Made by a program: the position numbers and the translations under genes. Positions 11,401 to 23,076 of a DNA stretch of 64,000 nucleotides are shown piece by piece; position 1 is the first letter of the stretch, and each line of letters opens with the position of its first letter. Source of the stretch: Tubiluchus corallicola (lineage: Eukaryota; Priapulida; Priapulimorpha; Priapulimorphida; Tubiluchidae); the NCBI GenBank assembly GCA_030141605.1, contig JAQGDQ010000082.1, forward strand, positions 422,501 to 486,500. Direction: 5' to 3'. The notes beneath the pieces were generated by a model, which saw only the letters and a list, made by a program, of their open reading frames with translations, was not told where the DNA came from and searched no databases.

Positions 11401-14400
11401 TGACTAATTACCGGTAGACTATGCCTGGTCCAGTGTGGATTACTAATAGTAAACTGAGCAGTTTCATCTAACTTTCACATTTTGGTTCCTTACACAATTG
11501 CCCCTCCCCTAGGTCTCTACTCGGCAAGTGTTGTAATTCTAGGTACTATTGCTTGATCTATTCACTGTTATATTCGATGCCTAACACAATGATGAAAAGA
11601 AAAAATGTCAGTATACTCTTACAACCTGCTGCTCATGGATTAAAACTTTTGCAATTTCCTGGCTACTGTTAATGAACACCGTTACAGAACTTACCTGCAC
11701 CATGACACGCCTACACAATCCTGCTTTCACAAGTGATTTGGCCACCCATCTTGCTGCATAGGCAGCTGATCGATCGACCTTGGTGAAATCTTTGCCGGAA
11801 AATGCACCACCACCATGTGCACCCCAGCCGCCATACGTGTCGACAATGATTTTACGCCCTGTCAGACCAGCATCACCTTTCGGGCCTCCATCGATAAATC
11901 TGAAACAGAAAATTATGGGTTATGTGCAGAAAAAAGAAAGAGTGATGTATTAAATGCAATTTTGTGGCACCAACTCGGATGAATAAGTTTCACATCTACT
12001 TCTGTCATGTGAAGCAATATGCTAATGACAAAAGGCTTGCCAATTATTCGAACTTAAGAAGCTGACAGAGTTATTTAATTAGCTAATGATTTTCAAATTG
12101 TTACAAATGCTGTACATGTAACGATCTGATCATATCCTATGAAACAGAATGTCAGGAAGTTTCACAGAAGACAGGATGCCCCCCCTCCATTGCAGCAAGG
12201 CTGTAAGTCCAACACTAAACAAAATTCAAAGTCAAGAAATAACGGAACGGCACAGGTTATCACTTTATTCTAAAGCAACATTCACAAAAAGTTCACACGA
12301 TAATTCCCATCAACAAATCTCCATTTGAATTTTGAATCTCCGATGAAATTTGCACTGAAATCTGTAGGAAGTGCAATAACATATACCGTATATACCTTTT
12401 TTACAAGTCGACTGTATGTACAAGTCATTGTGCATTTTAAGACCAAAAATTGCATCATTTTATATATTACCTGTGTACAAGTCAACCATAAAATATTAAG
12501 ATCTTCCAGAGTAAATGATGTCAACAATGGCCGAGTAATAAATCAATAGCCTACTGTGTTAGTGTGTAAGATACGTGCAAGTGTCTGGGCCGAGTATATT
12601 ATATCTACCCGATGTATATATATATTCATGTTGAGTGCCCTCAATGCAATCCTTTGTGAAGAAGATAATGACTTCGAAGGCATTAAATAAAATCTTTTTA
12701 ATATTGAAAATATTTTCCATGTATTTGCATATTTAGATCTAGGCCTAGTATAAAACACAGTAAAGGAATATTGACTTTAGTAAACAGTATTAATTTTACA
12801 ATGATGCAATTAAATCTTGTGGTTCATCACCATCCCATTTGAAAAAAAATAATTTACTAAAATTAATACCTCTGCGTAGTTGTGTTTTATATATGCATGT
12901 ATGTTGGTAATCGATATTTTGCCAATAGAACACAACATTGGCGATTTCCATGTTCTGATCAAGTGCTCAGTCACTATATATATATAATATATAAATTTTA
13001 ACTTAAGTTCACATACATTAAAATAAATTACAGTAATATTTGTTAATTTTATGAAGTAATGTCAAGATGTGAACATTCTCTGAAGTGAAGTATCACAGTA
13101 TGAGTGTTCATTCAGTCCAGTGTATAATGAAGGATTATTTCTTTACATGTTCGTATTGTAGACGACTCTTTAGCGACGTCTCTCAAAAATGTATCGCAAG
13201 TATAAGTCGGCCCCAAAAATTTCACCTTAAAATCGCCTCCCAAAAATTCGACTTGTACATAAGCATATACGGTATAAAAAATCCTCGCCTTTAAAAAATA
13301 AAGATAAACATTCAACAAAGATTTAGGTTGACAATAAAAATACTTTTGTTTCCATCTAATAGCCTGGGTAATTTTTTTTTCATTTCACACCTGTTGGGAA
13401 TTTTATAGTTTTTTGTTCATTTATATACTTACCTAATGCAGTCATATAAAAGAGTATTGTTTTATACGTAAAATGCAATAATTATTACGATATTGTTGTG
13501 TAGGCAAAGACTCAGCCATGTTTTTCTTTGACTAATTCTCAGCCAGGGCTGCTGTATTTGTATGAAGCTGAATAACAAATTGGGGGCTAAAAAGTTAGCT
13601 GGTTTTCCACCAAATCAGCATATCAACAGCCGAGTAGTGTTGCCACATATACCATAGTTATCAGAACATATATCCATACTGTACAAAAAAGAGACTATAC
13701 AAAAATCGATAATTATACGATTATTTAGTAATGTGAAACAAACAAGAACTACACATACCTCATGGGTAATTTTTGTCTTAATTAATGATATTTTCATTAG
13801 GTAGGCCTATAACACAGTAACTAACCCACCTTCCCGAAGGGTTAATATGATAAATAGTTCTTTCATCCAAATAATGATCTGGAATAACGGCTTTAACTAC
13901 TTTGTCCATCACATCTCTACGCAGCTCCTCATTGGTCACTTTGGGATCATGCTGCACTGATATTACAACAGTATGGACACGAAGTGGCACGCAAGCGCCA
14001 TCGTCAAATTTGTACTCCACTGTAACCTATGTGCCAATAAGAGATCACATGTATAAAATTAAATGTTACAAGCGTATTTAAGAAGGTATTCTTGTATGAA
14101 GAAGTAAAATTAAAATGTTGACTTTAGCTGCACATTTGCAAACTAAATATTTGCAATACAGTATACGAAGGGTAGTTTCCTTGACAATACTTCAAACTAC
14201 TTAGAGTTTCAAGTACTTATTTTTTACTCCTGATAAATTTAAGCAAATTTAAGCTTGAAGTAGAGTTATTACAAATTCTTTAAATAAACTAGAATACAGC
14301 TAACATTTGTTTGTCAATAAAAATGTGCTTTAAGAAAATACCACTATTTTACTATTTATAACAAACCAAATTAGCACATATTTCAACCCAACTGAAAAAC

Positions 14401-17400
14401 AATGAAGAAAAATAGAGAAAAAAACAGATTTTTTACCAAATGCAAAAAAAAGCTTGAGGGACCCTAAGTTGTAGCCTATACTAGCCTGTAGAATCCGGGC
14501 TTGGATATACCTGTCTAATTTATTAACATCTTTACATCCTATACAACAGGTTTAATTGAACTTAGTAGAAGTTTACCTGCGTTTTAGAATCTGGTCTTGC
14601 CCACCACAGGTCTCCTCCTCGACGACACTCAGCTATTCTTGAATTCAATTTGTGCGCAAGAACGATTGTTAAGGGCATACACTCTTCTGTTTCGTCAGTG
14701 GCATAGCCAAACATTAAACCCTGCAAACATCAATATAAAACTGATAAACAAATTAATCCTAGAAAAACAAGGCAAGGCTGTTTGCTAAATTAAAGATGAC
14801 AAGTTCCCAAAGAAAAATACATCAATTATGATAAAACATCGCAGAAAAAGTAATTTATTAGGGCTCGTGTAAGTTTTAATATCATTCAGTTGGGAAAACT
14901 ATCAGGAGCACGCATATTTGAACCCAGTCCATGTTGACAATTTAGCCTCATTTGTTGAGCTACAGTAAGTCAAGGGAATATTTTAGACGGCAACATTCAA
15001 CAGTTCAGCCAGTGCTCGACAGATGGATATCCAACAATAAAAATACTTTCGTTTCTGTCTAATCGCCAGGTAATATTTTTTATTGCACACCCAGCCGGGA
15101 ATTTTATAATTTTTTTGTACGTTGATATACTTACCTGACGAAGTCATATAAAAGCATATTTTTTTAATTTAAAACGTAAAACGCAATAATAGTTGTAACA
15201 TCACTGTGTCAGCGAGGACGCAGCCATGTTTTTCTATTCACTAACATTCACAAATCTGTAAAAAATTTTGAAAAAATTCCTTCCTCCCTATTGACACTTT
15301 TTGAGCTCATGAGGTAAGACAGAAATAAATTTTTTGTGGCCAGCCGGACTAATTTGACTTTTAGTTAAGTAAATCAATGTTTCACACACCTGGTCCCCAG
15401 CACCTATATCGTCTTCATCTCGGTCCACATGAACTCCCATTGCAATGTCTGGACTTTGTTGTTCCAGTGCCACCAGGACATTACATGTGTGATAATCAAA
15501 TCCTACAACATTCAACGAAAAATAAGTTATACATCAGAGAACCACCAAAACAAAACTTAGTTTAGTTTATTGCATAAAGGAAGGACAATTTATCGACACT
15601 AATGCAGGGGAAATACACAAGAACCAAATAAATAAGTGCGTCTACTTTGTCAAAGTAGTATTTCAGCACTTTTTATTTTTTTCAGCATTTTGGCACAACT
15701 TTTACTATTATAGTTTCAAACGTATAAAAGTCGCTGATAATAAAGCAATATGCGTGCTTTTTAAACAATCTTTCGATTGCTCTGCCAGAAGCATGTGTCG
15801 TAATCTCACATCACCTTATTTTGAAGTCATTTTACGGAAAAATATTTACAGTCTAAAGATGTCTCTTTTAATAGTCATAACAGTTTGAAAAATGAAATTT
15901 TTAACAGTGATTGTATATCTTTTTATCCAAAATTTATCAATATTGGACAACTCACCTATATACACAAAATATTTATTAATTTTAAATCTTTAATCTTGTA
16001 TGCACATTTTGCCAAATTTTTTATCTGTAAATAATTTTATTATAGCATTTTATGTGTGTGTGTGCGACATGGTAGCTATTGTACATATTGCACTTTTTGT
16101 TGTTGTGTGCTGATATTATGGGCTTTCATGTGGAATAAAGTGCATCTTATCTTATCTTTCCAACTTTATATTATAGTACACGTCAATTTGTAACCCTTGT
16201 GAAGCTAACTTGCAAGCATTGATAAAAATAAAGCGCCAAAAATACAGAATACCATAGCCTTGTATTTCTATGGTACAATGGACAAGAAACACAGAAACTC
16301 GTGAACAATTAGAACAAGAATCTATCAGAAACAGGTTGGACCCATTCATTGGACAGACGGCATATACAGCAACCATCAACAACACATCACAGGACTGACC
16401 GCTTTGGTGCCCATTCCTAAAATGGATCCAATGAGCTAGGTAGTTCCCGTAATATGTCAGTGCCTTCATAGCCCGAGTGCACACGAGGAGCAAATTTCAA
16501 AATCCTATCACAATTTTGTGTGTCCAGCACAAACAGAATTGTTTACAGATTGCGGCTATGCAAGATGAATACTTAAGATGTAACCAGTCACAACAAGTTA
16601 AAGCTAGATCTGTATAACCTAGTAACACTAGTGTCAAGAGCCGGTGATTTCTGAATATAAGGGCGAGATACATGTGATCAATAATGACACTAAATGCAGT
16701 AAACAGACTCACAAGACAAAGACACTACTGTACCATGTTTACCGCAAAGCCAGTAGGGTAATATCAAGAAAAATCCCCGAGTATCCATTTGACAATTTGA
16801 GGATTCTCGTATTTCATGTCATTCATTTCAATCAAATTTGGTTCATAAATTATCATAGGAGGAATAAAGGCACTGATTTCCCAGTGATCATAAGCAGTGC
16901 AACTTTTCACATTCTCCTGTTTCTAAGAAAAGTAATTTGCAAACTGAATATGTGTTGCATTATTTACTAATAGGTCCATTTTCAATGTTATAAGATTACT
17001 GATTTAATAGCCGTGTATGTTAGTTTTAATGATCTTCTGATGGTCGATAAAGCTAAACTTTCAGTTGCTGGGCCCGACCTGTTTCCAAATTTAATTAATC
17101 AAAATTGCATTACAAAACACAAATATACATTACTAAGACTAAAAGGCAAACATAGTTAATTAAAATTAAAATTTCATTACTATTATTATATATTTCTGTA
17201 GGCTATGAAGAAGCCTAGCTGCTTCTGTTAAAAAATAAATACGTTTATAAAAAAAACTGTAATGGTAATCATATTAAAACAAAAACTTTGTTAAATACTT
17301 AGGTACTTCTTTACATAAATCTTTAACACTCTAATTGCAATTGTTCAATTCCTGGAGAGAAAGGTGCAATTCTCCCCCCTTGAGAAAGGTGTAAAATAGT

Positions 17401-20400
17401 TTTTGTCCATGTTAGGTGTAGATTGTCAGAGGGTTGCAAGTTGGAAGGTCACCCCAATTCCTTGCATTAAGCTGACTCAGATCTGCCTGCTTCATGCAGC
17501 CATTAGCTATGCAACATTAGGTATGACATTTCTACCGCTGGTATATGCCACTGTTTTGGGAATGCCCTCTGGATAGCCTTTGACCTTAACAATTGTATTG
17601 TCTCAAAGTTACCATACCAAAATGCCTACCCCAAGTGGACGACAGACCGACGAACACTGCATGATGGTGTAAGGTTCCCAGACTTAGGAGGAACCTAACA
17701 AGTAGACCAATGTACTCTAAAGGAGTCTCATGTAATTATCAAGCGCTTCCTCATGATGGGACGCTTGACATTTTTATTGCAATAGCCAGGTGTAATAATC
17801 TTTCTAAAGCCCCTGTGGTCAGAGGAGCCTCAACTTGAGACACCACAAAGAAGGAAAGGTGTATTTTTCCTGTAACCAGATAAAAACAAACTCAAGTTTG
17901 CTTAAAATTAAACAAAATTAATCAGGTAGATTTATCAGAGTGCAATGGAAATTTCTTTCACCAAAGGAAAATTACTGAATCAAGCTGATTATCTTAATAT
18001 GCGCGAGGTCATGAATTTTCGATCGAAGCTCAAGTACTACTGAATATTCTAGACTTAGACTGTTGAGCAAACACATACTTTGGACAGTGTATTCTCATCA
18101 CATGGCTGCTTAAGTATAATTACTGATAGAGCTAGATCTACTGTAAACAGACTAGGTTAGCTTGTCACTAGTTTTAAACCATTTATCGCTCAAGCATAAA
18201 AGTTTTCAGTATCCAGCTGCATTAAACTAAGCAAATGTAACACTTTCTATAAATACGTATCAAATTATTTTGTGTCATGAAAAGTAATGCATCTAACAAA
18301 GTATTATAAAAAAATACTATAACTGGCACTTTAAAATGTAATGATAAGAAATTAATTGCCTCGATGCATTTTGAAGAAAAAGCAAAGCCACTCAGGATTC
18401 AACAAATGCAGCAGTGTATAGTGTTGCTAAGTTATCAGATTTTCTTTTTAATTATTCAGAGCTGCCTTGCAGTGTCTATAAACTGATGTGTTGAGAAGCA
18501 ATTTGTATAGTACAATAAATCCAACACTGCTTAATCTTGTAGCTTAGGTGACTAACTCTGAGTACCAGCACTACACTACACGTCTGTAACTACAGAAAAA
18601 ACTTTTTTTTAAATATTACTTCAGGATTTTACAAGTGTTAGCATTACATATTACATCTACTTGCAAGCTATGCATGCACAGAACTGTTGGACATATTTAT
18701 ATTTATGATTAGGCAGAAATCAGAACTGCTTAGCTCTAGCTGTAAGCCAGGCTGTTAAAAAATAACTTATTACTGCCTAGCATTTTTAGTCGTTATCAAA
18801 ACAAATGATAAAGAAGTCTAGAAGTTACCCTTTGAGGAATGGTCATAGCCAATCTTTTTTACTGTGTTTCTGATGACTTTTTCATAGTCCACCTTGGCAC
18901 CAGTGGTAACTTCACCAAATACCATAACCATACCTGTCTTGGTGACAGTTTCTGAAAATACATCACACAATGTAATAATTATATAAAAAATACCACTCTC
19001 TAAAAGCCAGTAGTACCTCAAGAAGAGGGTTAAAACAGCTAATAATTTATCATTTTCGTATCTTCATCTTATTATTTCATTGCACTAATTTTGTTTTCAT
19101 TTCTATAAAATAATGTTTCGTGTGCAATTACATCAATAGTGCACCATAAATCTTCCGACGAATCTTGAACGATGAATCACATTCTGGCACCAAATACATT
19201 TTCAAAAACAACAAAAACTCTGAAATGAAGCCTCCACAAAGCACAAGGTAAAAATTGTTTGTTTTTGCTAAAACTTTCTAAGGCATACAATTTGATAAGT
19301 AAAAATCTCATAAGATTTTCACTGATACTATATATTTATATGATTATACAAGGTGTTTTGGTAGCCCCTTACTAAACCAAGTACTTTGATTTTCAGTTTT
19401 CTTTGTAGCTACTAATGGCATTAGTAGCAGTAATCTCTTACTCAGTAGTTGAAAAGTTTTGAGTACAAATTTGATCTTCTCCTGCCATGCTGACTCTCAG
19501 TCATAGGTTCAAAATCACTGCATGGCTAATATAGTAAGGAACTAAGGTAAAATAATGCAAATTAAAATTGCTGTACAGTAGATGCATGAAGCCAAGTTTT
19601 ATATCACTACAGCTCTCATGTATAGACTCAGCAACAAAAGTTTCCTTCTTCTGTAGACATAGACATAGACATAGAACATTTATTTTCTCCATTTGTTTGA
19701 CATGACAAGTTTTTTTAAATATTACTTAATTATAGTAGTGGAGCAGGGCAGGGAAGGACCATAGGGTCATCTAGTCTCCTGCCCTGTCTTATAATTAAAT
19801 TAGTATATTAAAAGTAAATGGTGAGACTGCGGATAACAAAATCAAATAGGAAAGAAATAATAATATTAAACAGTATAAATGAAAACAAAGTATAAATGAA
19901 AACAGTATAAGTGAAAACAAAAAATAATAAAGTTAGATGACACCTAAATCTAAACAAAACAATACAATTAATACAAGTAATTATGATTATTACATATATT
20001 TTCAAATAGGGGCCTTATTGACAGGGGATTTTGACTGTATGGAGAGATAAAATAAGTATCAAAAAAGTGTAATATAGAAAATTTAAGAGAAAAAGTTAGT
20101 ATAAGAAAGAGCAACAATTACTTAGGAGATGAGAAAAAAAACACTTGATAGCTTGCTTATTAGTCTTACAAGTTATGTATTACAGGTATATTCATTTAGT
20201 AAGAATTTTGTGTATTTTTTGGAAGCAGAAAATAAGCTACCTCCAAAGGTATCTTTTGGCAACGAGTTCCATAATTTAACTCCTCGTGATTTTAAGCTAT
20301 TGAAACCATGTCGGGTAAAAAATCTCTCCACAAAATACTGTTCATTAGAAGCAGCTCTTGTGGAGTAGGAATGTATATCAGAAACATTAGTGAAATATTC

Positions 20401-21362
20401 ACTAAAAAGTTCGGGTAATAAACCAGCATTGAATTTATACATAAATTTGAACAACTCAAGATTGTAAATATCTCTTACTTTTAAAATTTCTAATTTTACG
20501 AACGATGGTGTAGCATGATCATATTTGCGAGCAAAAGTTATTAGTTTTACTATTTTGTTTTGTTGTGTTTGTATTAATTTTTGAATTGATGCAAAAGCCG
20601 TACCCCATGTTAAGATGGAATATTGTAAATAAGGGAAAACTAACGAATTATATAGAAGTTTCAGAATATATTGGTCAATACTTAGTGCCTTACTTTTAAA
20701 ATTATTCCAGTAATTCGACTTAATTTACTAAAAACTGTAACTACTAAAAAAATTTTTAAAAATAATGAGGAAATTTTGAAACCCTCTAAATGCTAAGCAA
20801 TTTATTAAATTTAATTTATGATAACATGATCGTGGTGTGTTATCAAGAAAACCTACCACAGGCAACTTTAGCATTGGGATCTTCACGTAAGCAAGCATCG
20901 AGGATGGAATCACTTATCTGATCACACATTTTATCTGAAAATATCATCTATTAAATTACATTGATATTATGTTAAATATAGTACTTTTTATAGTAAATAA
21001 ATAGTAAATTACAGAGTCATATTAAAAGTACATTGTTACACATCTAAATCAGAAGCTGTATATCATTGTAAACTGACAGGATAAGAAAATTGATTTAATG
21101 AAGTTTACTAAGGGCTTTAACTACAGGGATGTTTTATTATTGATACATTCCTCAGCACGCCTAGGATAGATGGATGGTGGTTATTAATCAGACAGAGTTG
21201 TAAGAAGAGTACTGTACCTGCATGACCTTCACCAACAGATTCTGACGTAAATATGAATGTAAATTCGTCATCTGTATCTCCAATTTCGGCAAAATCCGTC
21301 TGTTTATTGCTGTGGTGTAACATTCGATACCGTTCCCGTCCTCTTACGATTTCACGAGACAT
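5422..21362 (-). CDS. MAT2A: S-adenosylmethionine synthase (methionine adenosyltransferase), nine exons, complete
   Basis: Exons from the start are 21362-21218, 20934-20857, 18951-18829, 15502-15390, 14720-14577, 14026-13830, 11899-11695, 10753-10620 and 5524-5422 (stop at 5424-5422). They total 1242 nt, 413 residues, against 395 in human MAT2A; the extra length is an N-terminal extension. The enzyme makes S-adenosylmethionine from methionine and ATP in the cytosol. Visible motifs include [10 protein letters not shown] (His47 is the catalytic His near the start), [39 protein letters not shown] (P-loop-like GGGAFSGKD) and the C-terminal YGHFGR. All intron phases match. The usual GHPDK reads GHADK (Ala48), split by the first intron. 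The last intron carries a hAT transposase ORF in the same orientation. Confidence 0.97.
5525..10619 (-). other. Eighth intron of the SAM synthase gene, holding a hAT-type element
   Basis: This 5.1 kb intron contains the transposase ORF at 6587-8716. The flanks (5525-6586 and 8717-10619) are AT-rich, without exons. Near 10325-10360 there is a fragment resembling the 3' part of the tRNA-derived SINE described at 56455-56640 (a B-box-like GGTTCAAGTCC followed by TGAAGAGTAAATTCTTT). Confidence 0.75.
6587..8716 (-). mobile_element. Intact hAT-superfamily transposase ORF, ZMYM1/DUF4371 type, 709 residues
   Basis: A single uninterrupted ORF lies inside a synthase intron, same orientation. Domains in order: a TTF/BED-like zinc finger at about residues 48-115 (Cys60, Cys64, Cys66, Cys74, Cys77, His105, His111); a DUF4371/RNase H-like core from about 140 with the first catalytic Asp in LLDETSD (Asp237); the HCYAQILNL segment near 331; and a C-terminal hATC dimerisation region from about 635 ([12 protein letters not shown], then [13 protein letters not shown]). 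Two departures are visible. The second acidic position, normally GYDGA in this family, reads SYEGA (Glu304). The usual ERSFSALKRIK has become [10 protein letters not shown], one residue shorter. I could not find convincing terminal inverted repeats or an 8-base target duplication. It could be a recently inactivated element or a host-retained gene. Confidence 0.93.
10754..11694 (-). other. Seventh intron of the SAM synthase gene
   Basis: This 0.94 kb intron has no coding features. It contains an imperfect (ATC)n tract at 11071-11141, listed separately. Confidence 0.8.
11071..11141. repeat. Imperfect (ATC)n microsatellite
   Basis: About 70 bases of TCA/CAT trinucleotide units with scattered substitutions, in an intron of the SAM synthase gene. 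Confidence 0.9.
12383..13275. mobile_element. Non-autonomous DNA transposon candidate with imperfect terminal inverted repeats
   Basis: The left end (12383-12410) begins ATACCGTATATACC and reaches TACAAGTCG. The right end (13249-13275), read on the other strand, begins ATACCGTATATGC and also reaches TACAAGTCG, so about 27 bases match with small gaps. The motif TACAAGTC is repeated inside the left end (near 12419 and 12475), as in elements with subterminal repeats. No transposase is encoded in the 893 bases. Target-site duplication is unclear because both flanks are AT-rich. Confidence 0.6.
13331..13535. repeat. Dispersed 0.2 kb repeat, copy 1
   Basis: This stretch aligns along its whole length, in the same orientation, with 15034-15242. 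Shared blocks include ACAATAAAAATACTTT, GGGAATTTTATA, TATACTTACCT, GTCATATAAAAG and CAGCCATGTTTTTCT. The family is unknown to me. Confidence 0.75.
14027..14576 (-). other. Fifth intron of the SAM synthase gene
   Basis: About 550 bases of AT-rich sequence with no feature that I can support. Confidence 0.8.
15034..15242. repeat. Dispersed 0.2 kb repeat, copy 2
   Basis: The second member of the pair with 13331-13535, in the fourth intron of the SAM synthase gene (14721-15389). Identity by eye is roughly three quarters. On the minus strand both copies contain AGGTAAGTATAT, a near-ideal splice donor in the sense of the host gene. Confidence 0.75.
15556..15650 (-). mobile_element. LINE-like 3' end fragment
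   Basis: On the minus strand the sequence ends TTATGCAATAAACTAAACTAAG, a polyadenylation signal running into a short TAAAC repeat. This resembles the 3' ends of CR1/L2-like non-LTR retrotransposons. No coding sequence remains. Confidence 0.5.
16030..16157 (+). mobile_element. LINE-like 3' end fragment
   Basis: The plus strand reads through a non-coding 3' region to GGAATAAAGTGC, then CATCTTATCTTATCTTT. An AATAAA (16134-16139) followed by an ATCTT-type microsatellite is typical of CR1/L2-like LINE 3' ends. The left limit is approximate. Confidence 0.55.
18952..20856 (-). other. Second intron of the SAM synthase gene
   Basis: About half of this 1.9 kb intron is a 5'-truncated non-LTR retrotransposon (19651-20740). 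The rest (18952-19650) shows nothing I can support. Confidence 0.8.
19651..20740 (-). mobile_element. 5'-truncated CR1/L2-like non-LTR retrotransposon with reverse-transcriptase C-terminus
   Basis: On the minus strand an open stretch from about 20724 to 20173 encodes the region after the reverse-transcriptase core: [14 protein letters not shown], then TWGTAF, then a C-terminal segment with [10 protein letters not shown] and GVKLWNSLP. This order is characteristic of CR1/L2-type ORF2 proteins. A frameshift lies near 20690, since the preceding KLSRITGII motif is in another frame. After the stop comes about 0.5 kb of 3' untranslated sequence ending AATAAATGTTC and three TATGTC units (19653-19674). 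The 5' end is lost, as usual for such insertions. Confidence 0.85.
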
Positions 21363-22184
21363 TTTATAAAATTAAATTAAAATCTCAACGCCAAACGAAC
21401 GTCAAATTCCAGGTAGTAACTAAGAACGATACGGCGTGATGGTGCTGTTACCAGAGCCTGTTACTGCTGTACAACGCCAACAAGTATGAGTTGCGCGCGC
21501 ACGGCATGGACTGGCCTATTCTATTTGCCCAGGTGTGATCAGTGCGATAGCTTGCCCCTCAGTACATTTGAAAGACCAATAAATGTCATTAAATTTTAAA
21601 ACTGTACAAGCAGCTCACCGAAAAGCTAAAAAATATAAAAACTAAGTTCTTTATAATATTTATTTAAAAAGGCTGCACAAACCAATAAGCCCTGTTTCAA
21701 TTTATAATACCAGTTAATGGAGTATGTGTATGAATGAATGGAATAAAAGTGTGAATCTTATTGTTTTAGAAATTTTAGAACTACAAACAATGATTTGATA
21801 TAATTATACCGAACGTAAAATTTATTATTATTAATAAACATAATTTGTAAACATTTGTATTGGAAATGTTTTTCCATTCTACAAGAATAATGATATTAGA
21901 AAGCTGTTTTCAAATGATCTCTACAAAATTAACCTATTATCAACACGGGTTTAAATAGCTCTCCTAAGGTGTCTTAACAGCCAAGTTGGCTATAACGAAT
22001 ATTGTTACAAAAGAAGGATACAGGCATTACTATACTAACAGTCCAGCACTTGTAAAGTACTGCATCATATGCCAGCATCATTCTAGTCAGCAAAGCAAAA
22101 GAAGCAGTGCCACCCTTGTAAATCTGCAGCAACCAAATAAAGAAGTGAAATGCGAGAAGTCATCAGCGAGACCATACTTCATGG

Positions 22185-22300
22185 AGTTTCGGGGCTTAAC
22201 TAGGCCCTCTCCTTAGTATTAGAACTGCCATGATGAAACAGTTACTAACATTTTGTCTGTTGACACGCTATGGGGATGACCCAGTTAAGCCCTGAAACTT
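22185..22300. repeat. Inverted repeat, 24-base arms, about 70-base loop
   Basis: AGTTTCGGGGCTTAACTAGG at 22185-22204 pairs with the complement of 22277-22300, which reads AAGTTTCAGGGCTTAACTGG. The arms differ at a few positions. It could be a small MITE remnant or a hairpin in the upstream region of PLD3. Confidence 0.7.
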
Positions 22301-22722
22301 GGTAGATATGGTAACAAATGATGACTATTCGCCTTAATCGATAGATAACAAATGATGGAGATAATTAATGATAAGAATAGAAACAAGTAATAAAAAATGC
22401 CTCAATAAACGAAAAAGAAATTATTCATAGTTTCTTTAAACAAAGTTGGCAGATTTTGTAAATTTTACAGCCTTTATTATCCAAAATTTTGAAAAGAATT
22501 GTAGTAAAATGCGCATGAAAAAGTCCACAGCTTAGCTTAGTCTAGTGCACAAAATTTATTGACTATTTTACTATCCCATGTTTTGTTTTTTGGTTAATAC
22601 AATAATTTTGACATGCCTTTTAGCGCATGATGACCTACTTCACCCCTTTAAAAGTCCCGCGATTGAAAGTTGCTTTTTGTTTGAGCGCCAACTATCGAGT
22701 TGTTAGTTAGTGGTTATCATGT

Positions 22723-23030
22723 GTAAGTTTAGTGTATTCTGCTCTGTATTTCTACTTTTTTCGATGTGTTTATAAAAATTTCTACAAGGAAATAAACTAA
22801 GCATTTGTTTAAAAGCTTTCCCTAGACTTTTGCTAGCAATTCTTGTGTGGCAGTGGCGTGAATATAATATTTATGGTAGTTACAATAGACTGGAGTCTCC
22901 TATAGCAACAACCATAGCGAAGTGTGACTAATGGCAGTGTATAATTATTGTTATGAATTGCTTATTGTCGCAACACGGCAATAACGTTATAAATGGCGTA
23001 TTGTACACTGAACAATTAGATTTTCCTTAG
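22723..23030 (+). other. Possible intron in the 5' untranslated region of PLD3
   Basis: A consensus donor GTAAGT at 22723-22728 and a pyrimidine-led acceptor TTTTCCTTAG ending at 23030 lie 350 and 47 bases before the PLD3 start codon. Such an intron would leave the coding region uninterrupted. This is inferred from splice-site quality only. Confidence 0.35.
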
Positions 23031-23076
23031 TTGACGATCGCTTTAGCAACATCGCTAAGCAACAACGCGTTCCAGA

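Larger units (their letters stand above)
11900..13829 (-). other. Sixth intron of the SAM synthase gene
   Basis: This intron holds the inverted-repeat element 12383-13275 and, right after it, the first copy of a 0.2 kb dispersed repeat (13331-13535). I see no exons. The short ORFs here fall inside the repeats. Confidence 0.8.
15503..18828 (-). other. Third intron of the SAM synthase gene
   Basis: This 3.3 kb intron contains two LINE-like 3' ends (15556-15650 minus, about 16030-16157 plus). Near 17460-17700 there is a less AT-rich stretch that looks like an old repeat, with a GACAGACCGACGAAC-like segment. No exons are visible. Confidence 0.7.
21363..23076. other. Intergenic region between the divergent SAM synthase and PLD3 genes
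   Basis: The two start codons are 1.7 kb apart, pointing away from each other, so both promoters should lie here. The segment next to the synthase start (about 21420-21540) is less AT-rich and contains GCGCGCGC. An inverted repeat lies at 22185-22300. A possible 5' untranslated intron of PLD3 runs from 22723 to 23030. I do not consider the ORF at 21986-22216 a gene. Confidence 0.7.

Noticed and set aside
21986-22216. A 76-codon ORF upstream of PLD3
   Set aside because: It has no recognisable motif, runs into the inverted repeat at 22185, and has no splice or context support.
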